Positions 1 to 12,690 of a DNA stretch of 64,000 bases are shown here, one piece after another. This DNA comes from Sclerotiophoma versabilis. Its lineage: Eukaryota; Ascomycota; Dothideomycetes; Pleosporales; Didymellaceae. The stretch is taken from the NCBI GenBank assembly GCA_012274445.1, contig JAAROD010000015.1:1860001-1924000 (forward strand), written 5' to 3'. The translations under genes were made by a program, and so were the position numbers. How positions within the stretch are numbered: the first letter of the stretch is position 1; the number at the start of each line of letters is the position of its first letter. The notes under the pieces are model-generated. The model was not told the origin of the DNA, did no database searches, and saw nothing but the letters and a program-made list of their open reading frames with translations.

Positions 1-3000
1 CAGGCGTTAAAGTCCAAAGAACTTTGATATTTGCGACATTCAATGAACCTTCAGGCACAGGAAGCGATGAGAGGTGTACTGGGCATCATGCGACACACCT
101 TTTGAGCTGCAAAAACTGACAGTAACAGGCATGCTTGTAGCTGGCTACACCATCAATCTCCTCACAACTATGTCCATATCTGCAATTGCTACCAATGGTA
201 CTGTCAGAGGTGGAGGGGCATACTATCTGATATCGAGAAGCCTGGGTGAGTTAATCTTCGTAACGTAGAAAACTATCTTTCAAACGGTAGTGAATTCTTC
301 GCGAGATACTGACTTGAAATGTAGGTCCTGAATTTGGTGGTGCTATTGGCATCGTATTCTATCTCGGACTTGTCTTCAGCACCAGTCTGAACGCCGTCGG
401 TCTGGTTGATTGCTCTATTGAGAACTTCGGCAGTCGTACAGGTTCCATGTCTCAATGGATGCCTCAGAGCTACTGGTGGCAGTTCCTCTGGGCGACGGTG
501 GTGCTCCTAGTATGCACATTAATTTGCTTGGCCGGCAGTGGACTATTTGCACGCTGTAGCAATGGCTTGTTAGTTGTATTACTGGTCGCTATCGTCAGCA
601 TACCCGTCTCAGTAGTGATCAGAGACCCTTATGTGGACGCCAAGCACGGCATCGTCTTCACTGGCTTCAGTTTCGACACTTTGCGCGAGAACATGATGCC
701 CCACTTCACTAAGGGTGCCGCTGGCAGTGTGAGCAAGCACCGCGAGAATTTTCAGGATTTGTTTGGCATCCTCTTTCCTGCAACAGGGGGAATTCTGGCG
801 TAAGTCTTCGTTGTACGCCTGCATATGATACTTGACTAAAACTTTCCAGTGGGGCCAGTATGTCCGGAGATCTTAAGCACCCTTCTAAAGCTATCCCAAA
901 AGGAACACTATATGGACTTGGCCTAACCTTCATCCTCTACACCATGGTCATCGTTGCTATGGCCGCCTCGATCGGACGAGAATCACTGTACAACAACACC
1001 AATGTCATACAGCTCACCAACCTGTCTGGTGTTATCATTCTCCTAGGAGAGTACGCAACATCGCTGTTCTCGGTCCTCATGGGTGTCATAGGCTCCGCCA
1101 AATTACTTCAGGCACTTGCGCGCGACCATCTGGTACCAGGACTATCCGTCTTCGGCCAAGGCACCAAAACAAAAGACGAGCCAATCTACGCGATCCTCTT
1201 CACATACATTCTTGCGCAGCTTACGATGTTCGCAGATATCAATCAGATTGCCTCGTTCATAACGATGACATATCTGATGACCTTCCTCGTCACCAACCTA
1301 GCCTGTTTCCTGCTTAAGATAGGGTCCGCTCCAAATTTCCGACCGTCATTCCACTTCTTCAACTGGAAAACTGCTGCAGTGGGCACAATAGTTTGCGGGG
1401 CGACTATGTTTTTCGTGGATGGGTTTTACGCCTCTGGCTGCGTTGCTTTACTCCTGGCTGTATTCATCCTGATTCACTATACAACGCCTCCCAAGCCATG
1501 GGGCGATGTCAGCCAGGGTCTCATCTATCACCAGGTTCGGAAGTACCTCCTTCGCCTCCGACAAGAGCATGTGAAGTTTTGGAGACCTCAAATCCTGTTG
1601 CTGGTCAACGACCCACGACGTCAGTACAAGCTTATTCAGTTCTGCAATTCGCTCAAGAAGGGTGGATTGTTCGTACTCGGACATGTCATTGTGTCTCAGG
1701 ACTTTGGTGAAGCTGTGCCTGAAGCGAGACGGCAGCAATCACTATGGCTCAAGTACATTGATTTCTCGAAAATCAAGGCCTTCGTCAACGTTGCCGTATC
1801 TCCCGCAGTAGAATGGGGAGCTCGGAATCTTGTTCTCAATGCGGGACTGGGGGGTATGAGACCTAACATTGTTGTCATGGGCTCATACAATCTTACTGAG
1901 CTCAGAGACTCACATCCTAATCTAGGTATCCCATCACCCCAACCATCACGACCAACGAGCAAATCTACAAACCACTCGATATCTCGTCAAGCAATCCAAG
2001 CAGCGGCTAGGCGCAAGCAGTCTGATAAGCTCAATGGAAGGCTGCCCACCGATACAATCAGACCGGAAGGCTCAGTAGGCATTCAAAGCTATGTCACAAC
2101 CATCGAAGACCTAGTACTTAGGCTACAGATGAATGTGGCTATTGCGAAAGGCTTTAAGGATCTAGAGCTGCCAGCTACACGACCGCCGATGATGAAGCGT
2201 GCGCTAGGCCAGTGGGGACTTGCTGACATCGAAGTCAACGAGCCGGCAAAGAAATACATCGATCTATGGCCGATACAGATGTCAGCAGAAGTCGCAACTG
2301 CAGGCGAAGATCACAGCCGCAAGAATGTCTTGACCACGAATTTCGACACGTACACCCTCATCCTTCAGCTCGGGTGTATTCTGCATACCGTCCCATCTTG
2401 GAAGCGGTCATACAAGCTTCGGATATGTGTTTTCGTTGAATATGAGTCGGATGTTGAAGAGGAGCGAGGTCGAGTTACTACGCTGTTACGCAATCTGCGG
2501 ATCGAAGCAGAGGTAAGCCCACCCATTAGCAGACAACTTATTGCGATATCCCACCTATGGCTGATTCTTCATCGCCATTTTTCATCTCAATATGATTATC
2601 TATTATAACTGACCTAAATTCTTCTTAGATTGTAGTCCTTTGGCTCGCAAGCGGCGAGTTGGGCATGTATGAGGTGATCGTTAACGGACAGGACGAAGGT
2701 GACTTCGAACAAGCGGCTAAAGACGTCGACTTCTCTCTAGAAGATGAGCGGTGGTGGCAGGACATCAAAAGGTTGCGTCAACCCAACTCTGTGAGCGCAA
2801 GTCAGGAACTTGCACAAGCCACATATCTCTTGGAAGCCGTCTATCAATGGCCAACCGCCTCATTCCAACATGGTAGACGAGATACCAAACCAAAGCGGTT
2901 TGCTGCGTTACAGAAAATGCTACGGCGAGCCAAAAGTAGAGCGTCTGCTAGCGACATCAGAGAAGCCGACGCCAACACAGACATGCGCAGTCAGGGACTG

Positions 3001-4053
3001 TCGGCCGACCTTTTGCTCGACGATAACAGCGACTCTGATACTAGTGTCAGCGACGGAGATGAGGCTGATGACGAAGCAGCAGTTACGGAGAGCGAAGCAG
3101 GCGCGAGCGGCAGTAACTTTGACGAGTATGACCTTGACGCCTCAGAAGATGAGAGTGACCTCTCAGACGCCCATCGACGGCGTTCCCTCGGCAGATCGAA
3201 GACTACACCATCCGGAGTAGGAATACCTTTCTTCTCCAAAAAGCTTGACCTCAGGAAAGCGATCTGGAAAGGCCCACCTAAAGACACTTCACCAAGGAAT
3301 ATCCGCCCAACAAGTGAATCTGTCACACCGCTCAAGCCGCACCCTAACGCCATTGCCTCCGATACTGCTATGCTCAATGCCAGGCATCACAGTAGAAAAG
3401 CAAGGAGTGCTACAAGTAGCACCTCTCAATTCTCCACATCGCAAGTCTCGTCTTCGTCCCGGGCACCTCCTGCAATCCGGGATCCAGAATCTCTCCCAAA
3501 ATTCTCTTCCAAGCCAGTTCCACGAACAGCAATTGCTCAACAGGAAGCCCCTGGCCCCTCTATTATGTTTGTGGATACACCGGCAGCAGTAGGCCACCAA
3601 GACCCACTAGCATCCGCAGCACTTCCACCCGACAGTCCCACGCCCTCAGCCACCCACTTCACATCCTCTGTCCAACACTCGCCAGCCCCCTCACCCTCCC
3701 CCGCCACTCATCGCAGCACCCACACTACTGCATCGCCAGCCTCAGGCTACCCAGCTTCGGGATACCCGACATCAGCATCGCCAGCGTCTGGCTTCCCTGC
3801 CCAACAGTCTATACCACTTTCTTTCAACGACCTGCCGTGCCGCGCACAGCATCTCATTCTAAATGAGCTCATTAGGTCGCAGAGTGAGGATACAGCAGTT
3901 GTATTTACGACGCTGCCGAGCCCAATGGAAGGCACGTGCAAGAGCGAGAGCGAGAGCGTGAAGTATGTGAGCGATTTAGAGGTGCTGACGGAGGGTTTGG
4001 GACCGGTGTTACTTGTGAGTGGAGGGAGTATGACTGTGACTATGAATCTGTAG
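1..4053 (+). CDS. Cation-chloride cotransporter (SLC12/KCC-like), 5' truncated
   Basis: This encodes a K-Cl/Na-K-Cl type cotransporter of the SLC12 family, related to the vacuolar yeast Vhc1. Supported exons are 129-245, 325-799, 850-2512 and 2629-4053, all with GT..AG introns and matching phase. The first visible exon reads the family core ([18 protein letters not shown], then PEFGG after the splice). Exon 3 opens with [19 protein letters not shown], the family signature after TM6. About 1,220 residues are visible: TM segments to about residue 400, then a long cytosolic tail with a Ser/acid-rich stretch and an imperfect [10 protein letters not shown] repeat near 3730-3800. TM1 and the N-terminus lie outside the window. 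Bases 1-128 are ambiguous: 74-128 can be read as a 55-nt intron after a short exon ending at 73, but I could not settle it. Confidence 0.9.
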
Positions 4054-4212
4054 ACACGGAAGCGACTTGCGGCTGGTTTGAAGTAAGTCAAAGTCAGGAC
4101 ATAAGGCACGTCCGTACGTAGATATAGAGATATGCACGATAGACAGAAGCAATTGCATGAAAATGCGTCGTGGTATCATTGTACAACTATGCCAATCCTC
4201 CTGCAGCCCGCC

Positions 4213-5781
4213 CTATTCACTGTCCTCGCTCTCACTCTCACTCTCAACCTCGACCTTCTCGTCAATGACCTCCTCTTCCTCATCCGGCTTGCCGGTCATA
4301 GGGTAAGCCTTCAGACATGTTATCCGTGTTCCTGTCGAGTATGTGCCAAGCAGTCTCCCAATCTGATTTGCAGTGAAGCCACTACCCTCTGCCGCATCCG
4401 TACCGCTCTTCAGTTCTTCGGCACTGATGAGCCAGAGACGTACTGTGCCGTCGCTACTTCCGGCAATGACAATATACTTCAATTTGTCTGTCGTTGAGTA
4501 CGGAAGAACCTCAAAGTCCTTGATACGTCCTGTGATACCTGCTGCTGGGCCACCGATCTGGGCGATGAGTTTGCTTGAGGGCATCTCTTCCTGCTTGGGT
4601 TCTGCGTTCTCGCTCGGTGCTGTGGCGCTTGTATCGTAGAGCAGTATGCGTCCGTCCTCTGTCGAAACGAGGAGTGTGTTCGGGCCATCTTCTGAAGGGA
4701 GGTAGTGCATCTGGTGCACCTTCGTTCTCGGTGTGGGCAGGATCTTGGCCTTTGGCTTCGAATCGATACCAAACACTACCACACCGCGTTCGAATGCCAC
4801 AGCGAATTCTTCGCCCTCCTTGTCCCAAATCACGCGTCGGCCCTCGCCGGACTGGAACCGCCCTTCGCCAACCGAAGACAACATTTCGCGGGAGAAGTTG
4901 AGTACGCCGGCCTTTTTGCCAGTCACCAAATTCCAAAGTCTCATGCACTTCTCGCCCTTGCCCACGCTGACCATGAGCTTGTTACTTGGGTGCACAGAGA
5001 AATCATTAATACCGCTCGGGACCTCGCCCGGCCCTGCGGTATCACCGCTCGGTCGTCCCTGGGGTTTAGGAATCGGTGCTTTGATCGTGGATAGCGCAGT
5101 CCAGTCGCGAGTACGAGTGATAGCTATTGTGCTATCTTCTGCGGCGCTAAGGAGCTTAGCGCGTGTGGGAAAGTAGAGCGCTGTGATGTTCGAGGAGTGG
5201 TGAAGGAGAGAGCCTAACTCCTTGTTTTTGGCATTTTCTGTGATGGAGATGCCCGTCAGGCTGGGTAGTTTGGGCGTTTTCGACGGCGCCGGTGGTGCCG
5301 TTGACAGAGAGTACAGGTTGATGCGCTCATCTGTTGCGCCGGTTGCTAATGTGACTTTGTTGGTTTCGTCTGAAAGTGGCGAGACGGCCAAGCAGCGGAT
5401 TGCGGATGCATGGGCATTGAAGAGGAAGGTGTCGGTAAAATCCACCTTGGTCTTTTCGGCCTCAGGTTTCGATGCATCGTGCTTTCCAGTGACGAGGTCT
5501 GATGGGATTGCTGCAGCAAACCCATGCAGAACCCTTTCATAAGATCCAGTAACAACCTGAAAACTGCATGTTCCTGAAGTTTCGTCCTTTGGTGTGGCGG
5601 CCGGTTCTACTGCTGCCTTGCTCTTACTCGGGAGGACCTTCCCATTACTTGCACCTGCCTTGCCCTGCGCCGCAGTTTTCTTAGTAACCTGCTTTGTGAC
5701 CGGTGCAGTCTCTTCCTTCCTGCTTTTCAATGACTTCGGCACTCTCACACCCTCCAAGTTTTCGTTCTTTCTTTTGGCCAT
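4213..5781 (-). CDS. MAK11: MAK11-like WD40 protein, 60S ribosome biogenesis
   Basis: This single-exon gene encodes 522 aa. The ATG at 5781 (MAKRKNENLEG) is preferred because the upstream in-frame start is GTG. The N-terminus (about 1-75) is Lys/Ala/Ser rich, as in nucleolar proteins. WD40-type blades follow from the Gly-Ser-Tyr-Glu-Arg motif near residue 80 to about 480, including HASAIRCLAVSPL and SSDGTVRLWLIS. The last 25 residues are almost entirely acidic (EEEEE..ESESESEDSE). Order and motifs match fungal Mak11/PAK1IP1, a WD40 factor needed for pre-60S assembly. The 5' end faces EAF1 across 322 bp. Another WD40 protein is possible, but the acidic tail and first blade favour Mak11. Confidence 0.8.
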   Translation of the reverse strand: MAKRKNENLEGVRVPKSLKSRKEETAPVTKQVTKKTAAQGKAGASNGKVLPSKSKAAVEPAATPKDETSGTCSFQVVTGSYERVLHGFAAAIPSDLVTGKHDASKPEAEKTKVDFTDTFLFNAHASAIRCLAVSPLSDETNKVTLATGATDERINLYSLSTAPPAPSKTPKLPSLTGISITENAKNKELGSLLHHSSNITALYFPTRAKLLSAAEDSTIAITRTRDWTALSTIKAPIPKPQGRPSGDTAGPGEVPSGINDFSVHPSNKLMVSVGKGEKCMRLWNLVTGKKAGVLNFSREMLSSVGEGRFQSGEGRRVIWDKEGEEFAVAFERGVVVFGIDSKPKAKILPTPRTKVHQMHYLPSEDGPNTLLVSTEDGRILLYDTSATAPSENAEPKQEEMPSSKLIAQIGGPAAGITGRIKDFEVLPYSTTDKLKYIVIAGSSDGTVRLWLISAEELKSGTDAAEGSGFTANQIGRLLGTYSTGTRITCLKAYPMTGKPDEEEEVIDEKVEVESESESEDSE

Positions 5782-6103
5782 TTCCGAGTCTGATGTCACG
5801 CGTGTTGTTGCTGTGCAGATGTTTTGCGGCCCAGAAACCGTGAGAAAAACAGCGGCAGAATTGTATGCAGACTAGCCGCATGCAGCGCTGGCGCAAAGCT
5901 TATCTGGGCGGTGACGATTGGGACGCTTGGACGCGCGCGGACTGCGGAGGACTGTCACGAAACTCCTCGCGCAAGTCCCCCATCAGTTCAGCGGTATTGC
6001 CAACCACATTTTCATCAACGAACGCGCTCTACAACCCACATAATCCATCACATTGGCGACACTCGTGAACAACGGATGTCGGCCACCGTTCGGCGGTCCT
6101 CAT
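5782..6103. promoter_or_regulatory. Divergent promoter region MAK11/EAF1
   Basis: These 322 bp separate two divergent start codons (5781 on minus, 6104 on plus). The small reading frames here look like chance. I see no clear TATA box, so this is probably a shared TATA-less housekeeping promoter (inference). Confidence 0.5.
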
Positions 6104-9100
6104 ATGTCCCTCGACGGTCATCGTGATGCATTACTTAGGGAGAAGCGGAACGAGAGCGTGTAAGTACCACGCGTTGATATTGTCGCATTGCAGCTTGTTC
6201 GATTCTACGAGTCAATGCGACACCGAAAAATCGCTCGTTTTGTTTTATTATGGCGTTGTGGTGCTGATATTGCGGTGCATAGGACGTGCAATGAGTCTCG
6301 CAAGCGCAAGCTGCGCGAGCTTTACAAGTACACGGTCTACCTGGACGTGCCCGGGAAGTGGGCCACCAACACCCAGCTGGACCAGCTTGAGGGTCGATTC
6401 TTAGACGAAAACGACATCGAAAAGTAGGTTTTCTTTTTCTCTTCGCATCGCATTATCTTTCGCAACTTTGTTTACATATTATCTTGTTGCTGTCGTTCCG
6501 TGCCACTGACATTGTTTGTGCTACAGAGGTCGACGCTTCAACGATGCAACGCTTCCATTCCCCTTCTCTGGACAGCAACCACCCTTACCGTCAACTCTAC
6601 CCTTCGCGCATCCTGGAAAGCCCGCATTGTCCTCGTTTGCTAAATCATCACCATCTCCCATCACCGGCGCCAGTCTAGAAGATCAACTACGCGCAGCATC
6701 TGCCTCGCCATCTGGTGTCACACAGTCACTGCCACCTCCAGATGTACTCACGCAGAGCGACGATCACCGTTCTTCGAGGCCGCCTTCGGCCGCTCCGTCT
6801 GCAGGCATTTCGTCGCCGACCGAGCTGTCCTTGGTTGAAGAGCGTGAACCCAGCAAGGCTTCCACCGAAGCGCCGGCTGTCCAGGATATTGGAGTAGGAC
6901 GTGCAGTCGACGAAGAAGATACCTCTGTCGATCCAAAGTCTGTTGCCGATTCTGTTGCGGAAGATGCACCAAATGCCACTGCGGCAGAGGATAAGTCTAG
7001 TACGCCTCAGGTTGTTCACCTTCCCCCGAAGGAGGTCCAGGAAGCACGGTTGCAAGAGACGGAGCGAAGGCTGGAGACCGCTGCGAACAAAGAACGGAAA
7101 GAAGAAGAGCGACTTGCGATACCACAGCCCAACGGCGCGGCAGATGCCGTGTCTTCCCCTTCATCCACGGTTGGACCATACTCACAGGCGACGCCGCATG
7201 CGCCGCACCACTCCCCCGATACGAGCCCCGATACTGAAGCTTTCCAAGATCCTACACACCCTCTCGTTTCTAATGATGACATTCTGGACCCTGCGGCACA
7301 GCAAGTGAAGGAGGACCACGAACGTGCGCTGCAGAAACAGATGAAGGAAGCTCGTGAACGTGCACGCGGACCCGATTCACCAACTTCAGATGTCGAGAAG
7401 CAGATTGAAGATGAGCAGGCAATACGCATAGCCCGAGATGGGAAGAGTCGTCTCAGTGAATCAACTGGCAACGTAGGCCACTCGATGACACAGGAAGCCG
7501 AGGAGGTTACCAGTGAAATTGCCGTCGCGCACGGAGCACGAGAACGACCGGAGCCTGCTGTTGATTCACTTCCCACGCCAACAGCAACTGCTCCCGAGCC
7601 ATCAATCGTAGACCGTGAAAGTACAGAAGCTGTCGTTGCGCAATCCAAGGAGAACCCTATTGCAGACCATCCTACACCTCCTGCAGATGTCGATCTCGAC
7701 ATGACTGAGGCACCAGCGTTAATCAAACAAGATACCACTTCCACGCAGGCCTCACCGCGCCGTGGGCGCATGACGACTCGAGTATCATCAGGAGCCATTC
7801 GACAGAAATCGGTCTCTGAGATTATTAGCGAGCATGCGGCGCACAAGGCAGTATTAACCCCTCAGTCTAGCAACTTGTCCAGTCCACAACGCCCACGACA
7901 ACATGACCGAAAATCAGTGGAGGTCTCCACAGTGGTCTTCGCGAAAAAGAACTCGATCAAATCCCAAAAAGCAATGCAGATTTACGATCAAGATTATGCG
8001 TCGTTACAAGGAGCATCCGAGGATTCGAGTCGAGATTACCTGGAAGGCTTGTTTAAGTTCCAAGCTCACCATCCGCCACGATCTGTGCCATTGCAGGAAC
8101 TTGTAACTTCTGCTCGGAAGACGCTTTCTACGGCTGGCACCCTTGCCATGATCCGCGAGAATCAAGATTATAAGATTCTGAAGCGTGTCTATCAGCTCCA
8201 AAATGCGAATCGATGGTCGCTTAGGCAGCTACAAAAGTCTGCTGAGCCAGAGCGTCCTTTCACACACCAAGACCAGCTACTGCTGGAAATGAAGTGGATG
8301 CAGACAGATTACAAGGAGGAGAGGAAGTGGAAGCGTGCTCTTGCAGCAACTTTCGCAGACTGGTGCGCCGAGTACGTCCACAGTACCCATGAGGAGCGCA
8401 TAGCTCTTCGAGTTAAGGCTAGTATTCCCAAGTCGACACTGCAAACAACAGCCGACGACGACATGCACGATGCGCCTACACCGGATCTTGTGCCCTCTGG
8501 CGCACACGAAACAGAAAGCGAATCGTACGGAGATGAAGATGAGCTCCTGACGCCATTCCATACCGACCCTCCCGCTGGTGTGTTTTCTCTAGGTTTTAAT
8601 GATGTCGTCATGAAAATCGACCGCACTCCAGCCAGCGATCACATGTTCCGTGAATTGCCGTTCTACGAACCTATACTTGAGGGCGCTAGCGATGTCACGC
8701 CTTTCTCGATATCTGAGCCCCCCATTCTGCCCGTCTCAAAGTTCGTTACCGGCAAGTTGGTCTCACAGATCAAGGGTCCCCCAAGGAAGCGCAGCAGATA
8801 CGACTATGATTCTGAGGATGAGCTTTCAACGCCGCCCAGCCGGGCTGGCACCTCTGCAGAGCATTCGATGCCTTCTACTCCTGGACGAAGACTGTTCTGC
8901 CGGAATGATTTACCTCCTGAGATGACCGATGTTGCGCTGTTTAATGCCGAGAACAAGCATGTTAGAGACAGGCTACAGGCAGCGCACCAGTTCAGGCCAC
9001 CTACTGAGTTCAACATGCCTTCAGTCGCTTTCTTCGAAAATAGAACACCGTCGCAGTGGTTGTGGGAAGAAGATCAGAAGCTCCGCGCCCTTGTCAAAGA

Positions 9101-10694
9101 GTACACCTTCAACTGGTCTCTGGTTGCACAACAGCTGGCGTTGCCATCCAAGTTCACCTCGGGATCCGGGCGCCGCACACCTTGGGAATGTTTTGAGCGC
9201 TGGGTGCAACTGGAAGGTTTACCTGCGGAAATGTCTAAGACGCAGTATTTCCGCACATACCAAGGTCGCCTAGAGCAGGCCAACAAAGTTGTGTTTGCTC
9301 AATACCAAGCTCAGCAACAGCAGCAGCAACAGCAGTCTGGAGGAACCACACCAGGGCAACCCAGGAGGCGTCCCACAACAACGCCTATCCGTGTTGAGAG
9401 GAGAAGAGAGAACCGTCACCTTGCTATCATCGATGGTATGCGTAAGCTTGCTAGGAAGCGGGAATCCGCTGCACACAAGCAAGCAGAGTCGCAAAAGGCG
9501 GCGGCACTCAGGAAGGCGCATGAGCCGGCGGCGCCGAAAAACAACGTGCACACTCCGCAAGAGTTCAGCAAGCTCAAATGGGAACGCGAAGAGAAGCTGA
9601 AGCAGAGGCAATTGCAACAGGAGATGGCTGTTAGGGTAAGTACGATCGTTCCACTTGATGGCTATGGTGCTGATGGATCGCAGAACCAGATGGCGGCTCA
9701 GCGCCAAGCTCAAATCAACGCGCAAAATGGTGTGCCGAACGGTGTACCACAAATGCAGCGTAACGGCACACCCGGCGGTGCTAATTCCAACATGCCTGCG
9801 CAAATGGCCAACAACCCTGCGCAACAAGCCCAGAACGCGGCTGCAATGGCTGCACGTGCCCAGCAAGGCCAGCAAGGAATGCAGAACAACCTTAACATGG
9901 CTGGCATGCCTATGGGTACACCAGGCGTTCCCCAGGCGCAAATGCAAAGCAACATGCAGAACGGTCAGCGAATGGGACCTCCGGACCAGATGCGCATGGC
10001 CATGCAGCGAAATCAGTTCAACAGCCCCAACCAACAGCAGCAATTCCAGTTACAACAGCAACAGATGAACATGGCCAGCAACCTCGCAGCTCAGGGTATG
10101 AACATGAACATGCCCAATGCGAACATGATGGCACCCATGGGCAACCAGAATCTAAATGGGAATATGAATGGGGCGATGAACGGCATGCCGAACAATGCAG
10201 GCTCTCCACGAGTGAACCAGGCAACACCTAACATGCAGCGCCAGAACGCACCCAATGCGAATGGCCATGTTCCGCAGTACCTGCAGCTGCAGAACACCAT
10301 CAAAATGCAGCATCCGGATTGGACCAATGAGCAAGTACAGAAATCTGCTTCTGATCAGCTCCAGCGATACATGGCCAAGCAACGTGTACAAGCTATGAAT
10401 GCTGCTGCAGGCTCTCCTGGAATGTCTTCCCCTTCGCCACAGATGGCCAATAACCAATTCATGCAGCAGAACGGCGGTATGGCTAGCAGTCCACCCGTCA
10501 ATGCGGTTCAAAGCTACCAGCAACAGCTGGTTCAGCAACAACGATTAATGAGCCAACAACGACAACCCTCACAACAGGCCGGCAGCCCGGGTATGAATGG
10601 ACGACCGCCGAGTAGAAGCGCTACGCCTCAGAATCCGCAGCAGATGCAACAAAGCCCTGGCCTGGCCCAAGCCCAGCCCAATCGCACCTCCTGA
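6104..10694 (+). CDS. EAF1: Chromatin modification-related protein EAF1 (VID21), NuA4 subunit
   Basis: This is the scaffold of the NuA4 histone acetyltransferase complex. Proposed exons are 6104-6159, 6283-6423, 6527-9635 and 9684-10694, giving 1,438 aa. The short first exon (MSLDGHRDALLREKRNESV) joins in phase to an ESRKRKLRELY stretch, the usual fungal Eaf1 N-terminus. An HSA domain lies at about 640-690 (MKWMQTDYKEERKWKRALA). A SANT/Myb domain lies at about 905-970 (WEEDQKLRALVKEYTFNWSLVAQ, then RTPWECFERW). The C-terminal 400 residues are Gln/Asn/Met rich. Residues 40-600 are acidic, Pro/Ser-rich and probably disordered. The last intron (9636-9683, 48 nt) is divisible by three and free of stops, so its retention would add 16 residues. 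Confidence 0.9.
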
Positions 10695-11127
10695 ACAGGC
10701 TAGGATGACCTCTGGAGGCATCACATACATTCGATGCTTGTTTTGCACTGTATATATTCTTTTTAATGTTCTCTCATCAGCCTGGATGACAAGAAAAGCC
10801 TTTTCACGCGATGTGAAGCGGACACATCCTATGGTGATACGTACGCACGGTGTTGGTGGCGTTTTAGGGCGCTGGGAGATTGGTGCGGATGGTATCTGAT
10901 GGTTTGGCAGCGACAATGCAAGCAATGTGTTTGATGGCCAAGAGGCCTGTAGAACTTTGAATATTAAACATTCGACACGTGTCAAGACTACATATATATC
11001 CACTGCGCTCCTTCAGTATTTTGATCATCTCTCATCACTTTAGTGTATCCACGGCTCGAACAGGATCGATTTCGAGTTTGTGAGACTACTCTTCCGACCT
11101 CTCAAGTACAGCGTCTGAACGTTCCAT
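10695..11127. other. Convergent 3' intergenic region
   Basis: This is the 433-bp gap between convergent EAF1 and the GH5 gene. It is AT-richer than its surroundings, with TATATAT near 10990 that fits 3'-UTR or polyadenylation sequence. The small ORFs here are overlapped on both strands and look spurious. Confidence 0.5.
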
Positions 11128-12625
11128 CTACACCACATGCGTAACATTCATGGCCTCAGTCCATGGCTTCCAAAACTCTTCAACACCCCTCTCATACTGC
11201 CAGCCCGTCCAGTCGGGCGTTGTCAAACCCCATGTATCCACAAAGCCTTGCACTCCAGACCTGATTCTGTAGCTTCCCGCCACACTCCACATCATCCAGC
11301 TGATCTTGTTCTCAATTGTGTACTCCTTCAGACAGTTTTGCAGCGTGTCGTTGAACAGTGTTGCATCCTGCGCACTGCCAAACTCAGAAATGATGACCGG
11401 TGTTTGCCTGACGGCCTTGGGGCAGTCGTTGGTGACGTTACACGCGGGCGGCGCATCGATACCGAGCGCGTTCATACCGTTGCGGTAGAAGCCCGCTTTG
11501 ATGATGTCACAGGTCCCGGTGTCCAGATCCTCGCTCATGCGGTACAGGTGCAATTCCCAGACCAGCTTGTCAGCCCAGGCGTGGTCTGCGAGGTTGAAAA
11601 CAACGGGGTCACGGCGCGCGGCGTCGCGGATGGCGGTGCATTTGTAGCAGGGCGCAGTCAAGATGTTCTTTCCGGCTGTCAGAGCGGACAGGTCCTGACC
11701 GTACTGCATGCCGGACCAGATGATCAGGATGTCAGGGTTGGCGGCGTGGATAGCGTCTGCGCCGGCGGTCATGTTACCAACAAGCGTGTCCCAGTTGTAG
11801 TACAGATTTGTGACATTCCAAGATTCGCGGAGCTCGTTGCGCAGCGACATGCTGACGATGTTAGGGTGCTGCTTCGCCCAGCTGGCGACGTACGAGATGC
11901 CGCGGCGCCAGTGCGTGGCGTTGAAGTTCAAGTCGTCAAACCAGGAATTGCCATCGATGTGCGAACAGCACCATTGCGCTTTGCCGACGTGGACGTCGGG
12001 CGAAATGAAGATGCCTTTCGATTCGGCAAGAGAGGCGATGTCGGACCAGATCTCGAAGCGGGTGGTTTGAGATGTCCAGCCAGGGTTCTTCGCGATGATT
12101 TCGTTTGTGACTTTGGTGCCGTTGACGTAGCCCAAAGCGTTAATTAGAGCAACCTCAAGAGGCACGTCTGTTCCGTTCCTATCGTAGACTTGGTCGATCA
12201 TCTCAATTGCGTAGCCCCTGTGGAGGTCAGCTAGAAGTTCTTTGGCAGAGCTTGAGATACGCACATGCGGATGTAGTTCCAGCCAACACTTGCAATGTCG
12301 TCAAGGATCTCCTCTGCTGATGCCCACTCGAGTCCTTCTGGGATCATAGTCTCTCCTGTCATGATTGTGAGGATCTGTTCAAGTACGAAAATGTCTTTTG
12401 CGTACCTGACATAGGCCAATTGACGCCAGCCCAAGTGATCTTCTCCCCACGGCTGTCGACAATGTCTCTACCATGAGTACTATACGGGCCATGAAATGCT
12501 GTGCCATTGCTCTGTCTCTTGAGATGCTGTGAGAAGTGCGGCTCTTGAGCAGTTGGTGGCAGGTAGCTAGCAGACGCAAGAGCGCCTGCAAATGCCGTTG
12601 TCAACAGCAGCTTCGGTCCCAGCAT
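11128..12625 (-). CDS. Secreted glycoside hydrolase family 5 (cellulase-type) enzyme
   Basis: Exons on the minus strand are 12625-12406, 12355-12265 and 12217-11128, giving 466 aa. The N-terminus is a signal peptide (MLGPKLLLTTAFAGALASA), then a short pro-like stretch with a KR pair. The (beta/alpha)8 GH5 fold is recognisable: WAGVNW near the first strand, GWNYIRM, the acid/base Glu about 232 in SLRNELRES, and the nucleophile Glu about 382 in VIISEFGS. Several N-x-S/T sites and paired Cys residues fit secretion. Most GH5 enzymes have Asn-Glu-Pro at the acid/base; here it is Asn-Glu-Leu. A beta-glycan substrate is likely, but the exact activity cannot be read from sequence. Confidence 0.87.
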
Positions 12626-12684
12626 TGTGTGTTCTGCAGATCTTCACGATAGCTGTGCTCCAACATTTCCGGGGACAGCGCCCT

Positions 12685-12690
12685 CTTATA
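12685..12690 (-). promoter_or_regulatory. Probable TATA box of the GH5 gene
   Basis: Minus-strand TATAAG lies 60 bp upstream of the GH5 start codon, a usual distance. A CCGGGG stretch at about 12669-12674 would fit the CreA carbon-repressor consensus SYGGRG, but such hits occur by chance. Confidence 0.4.
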
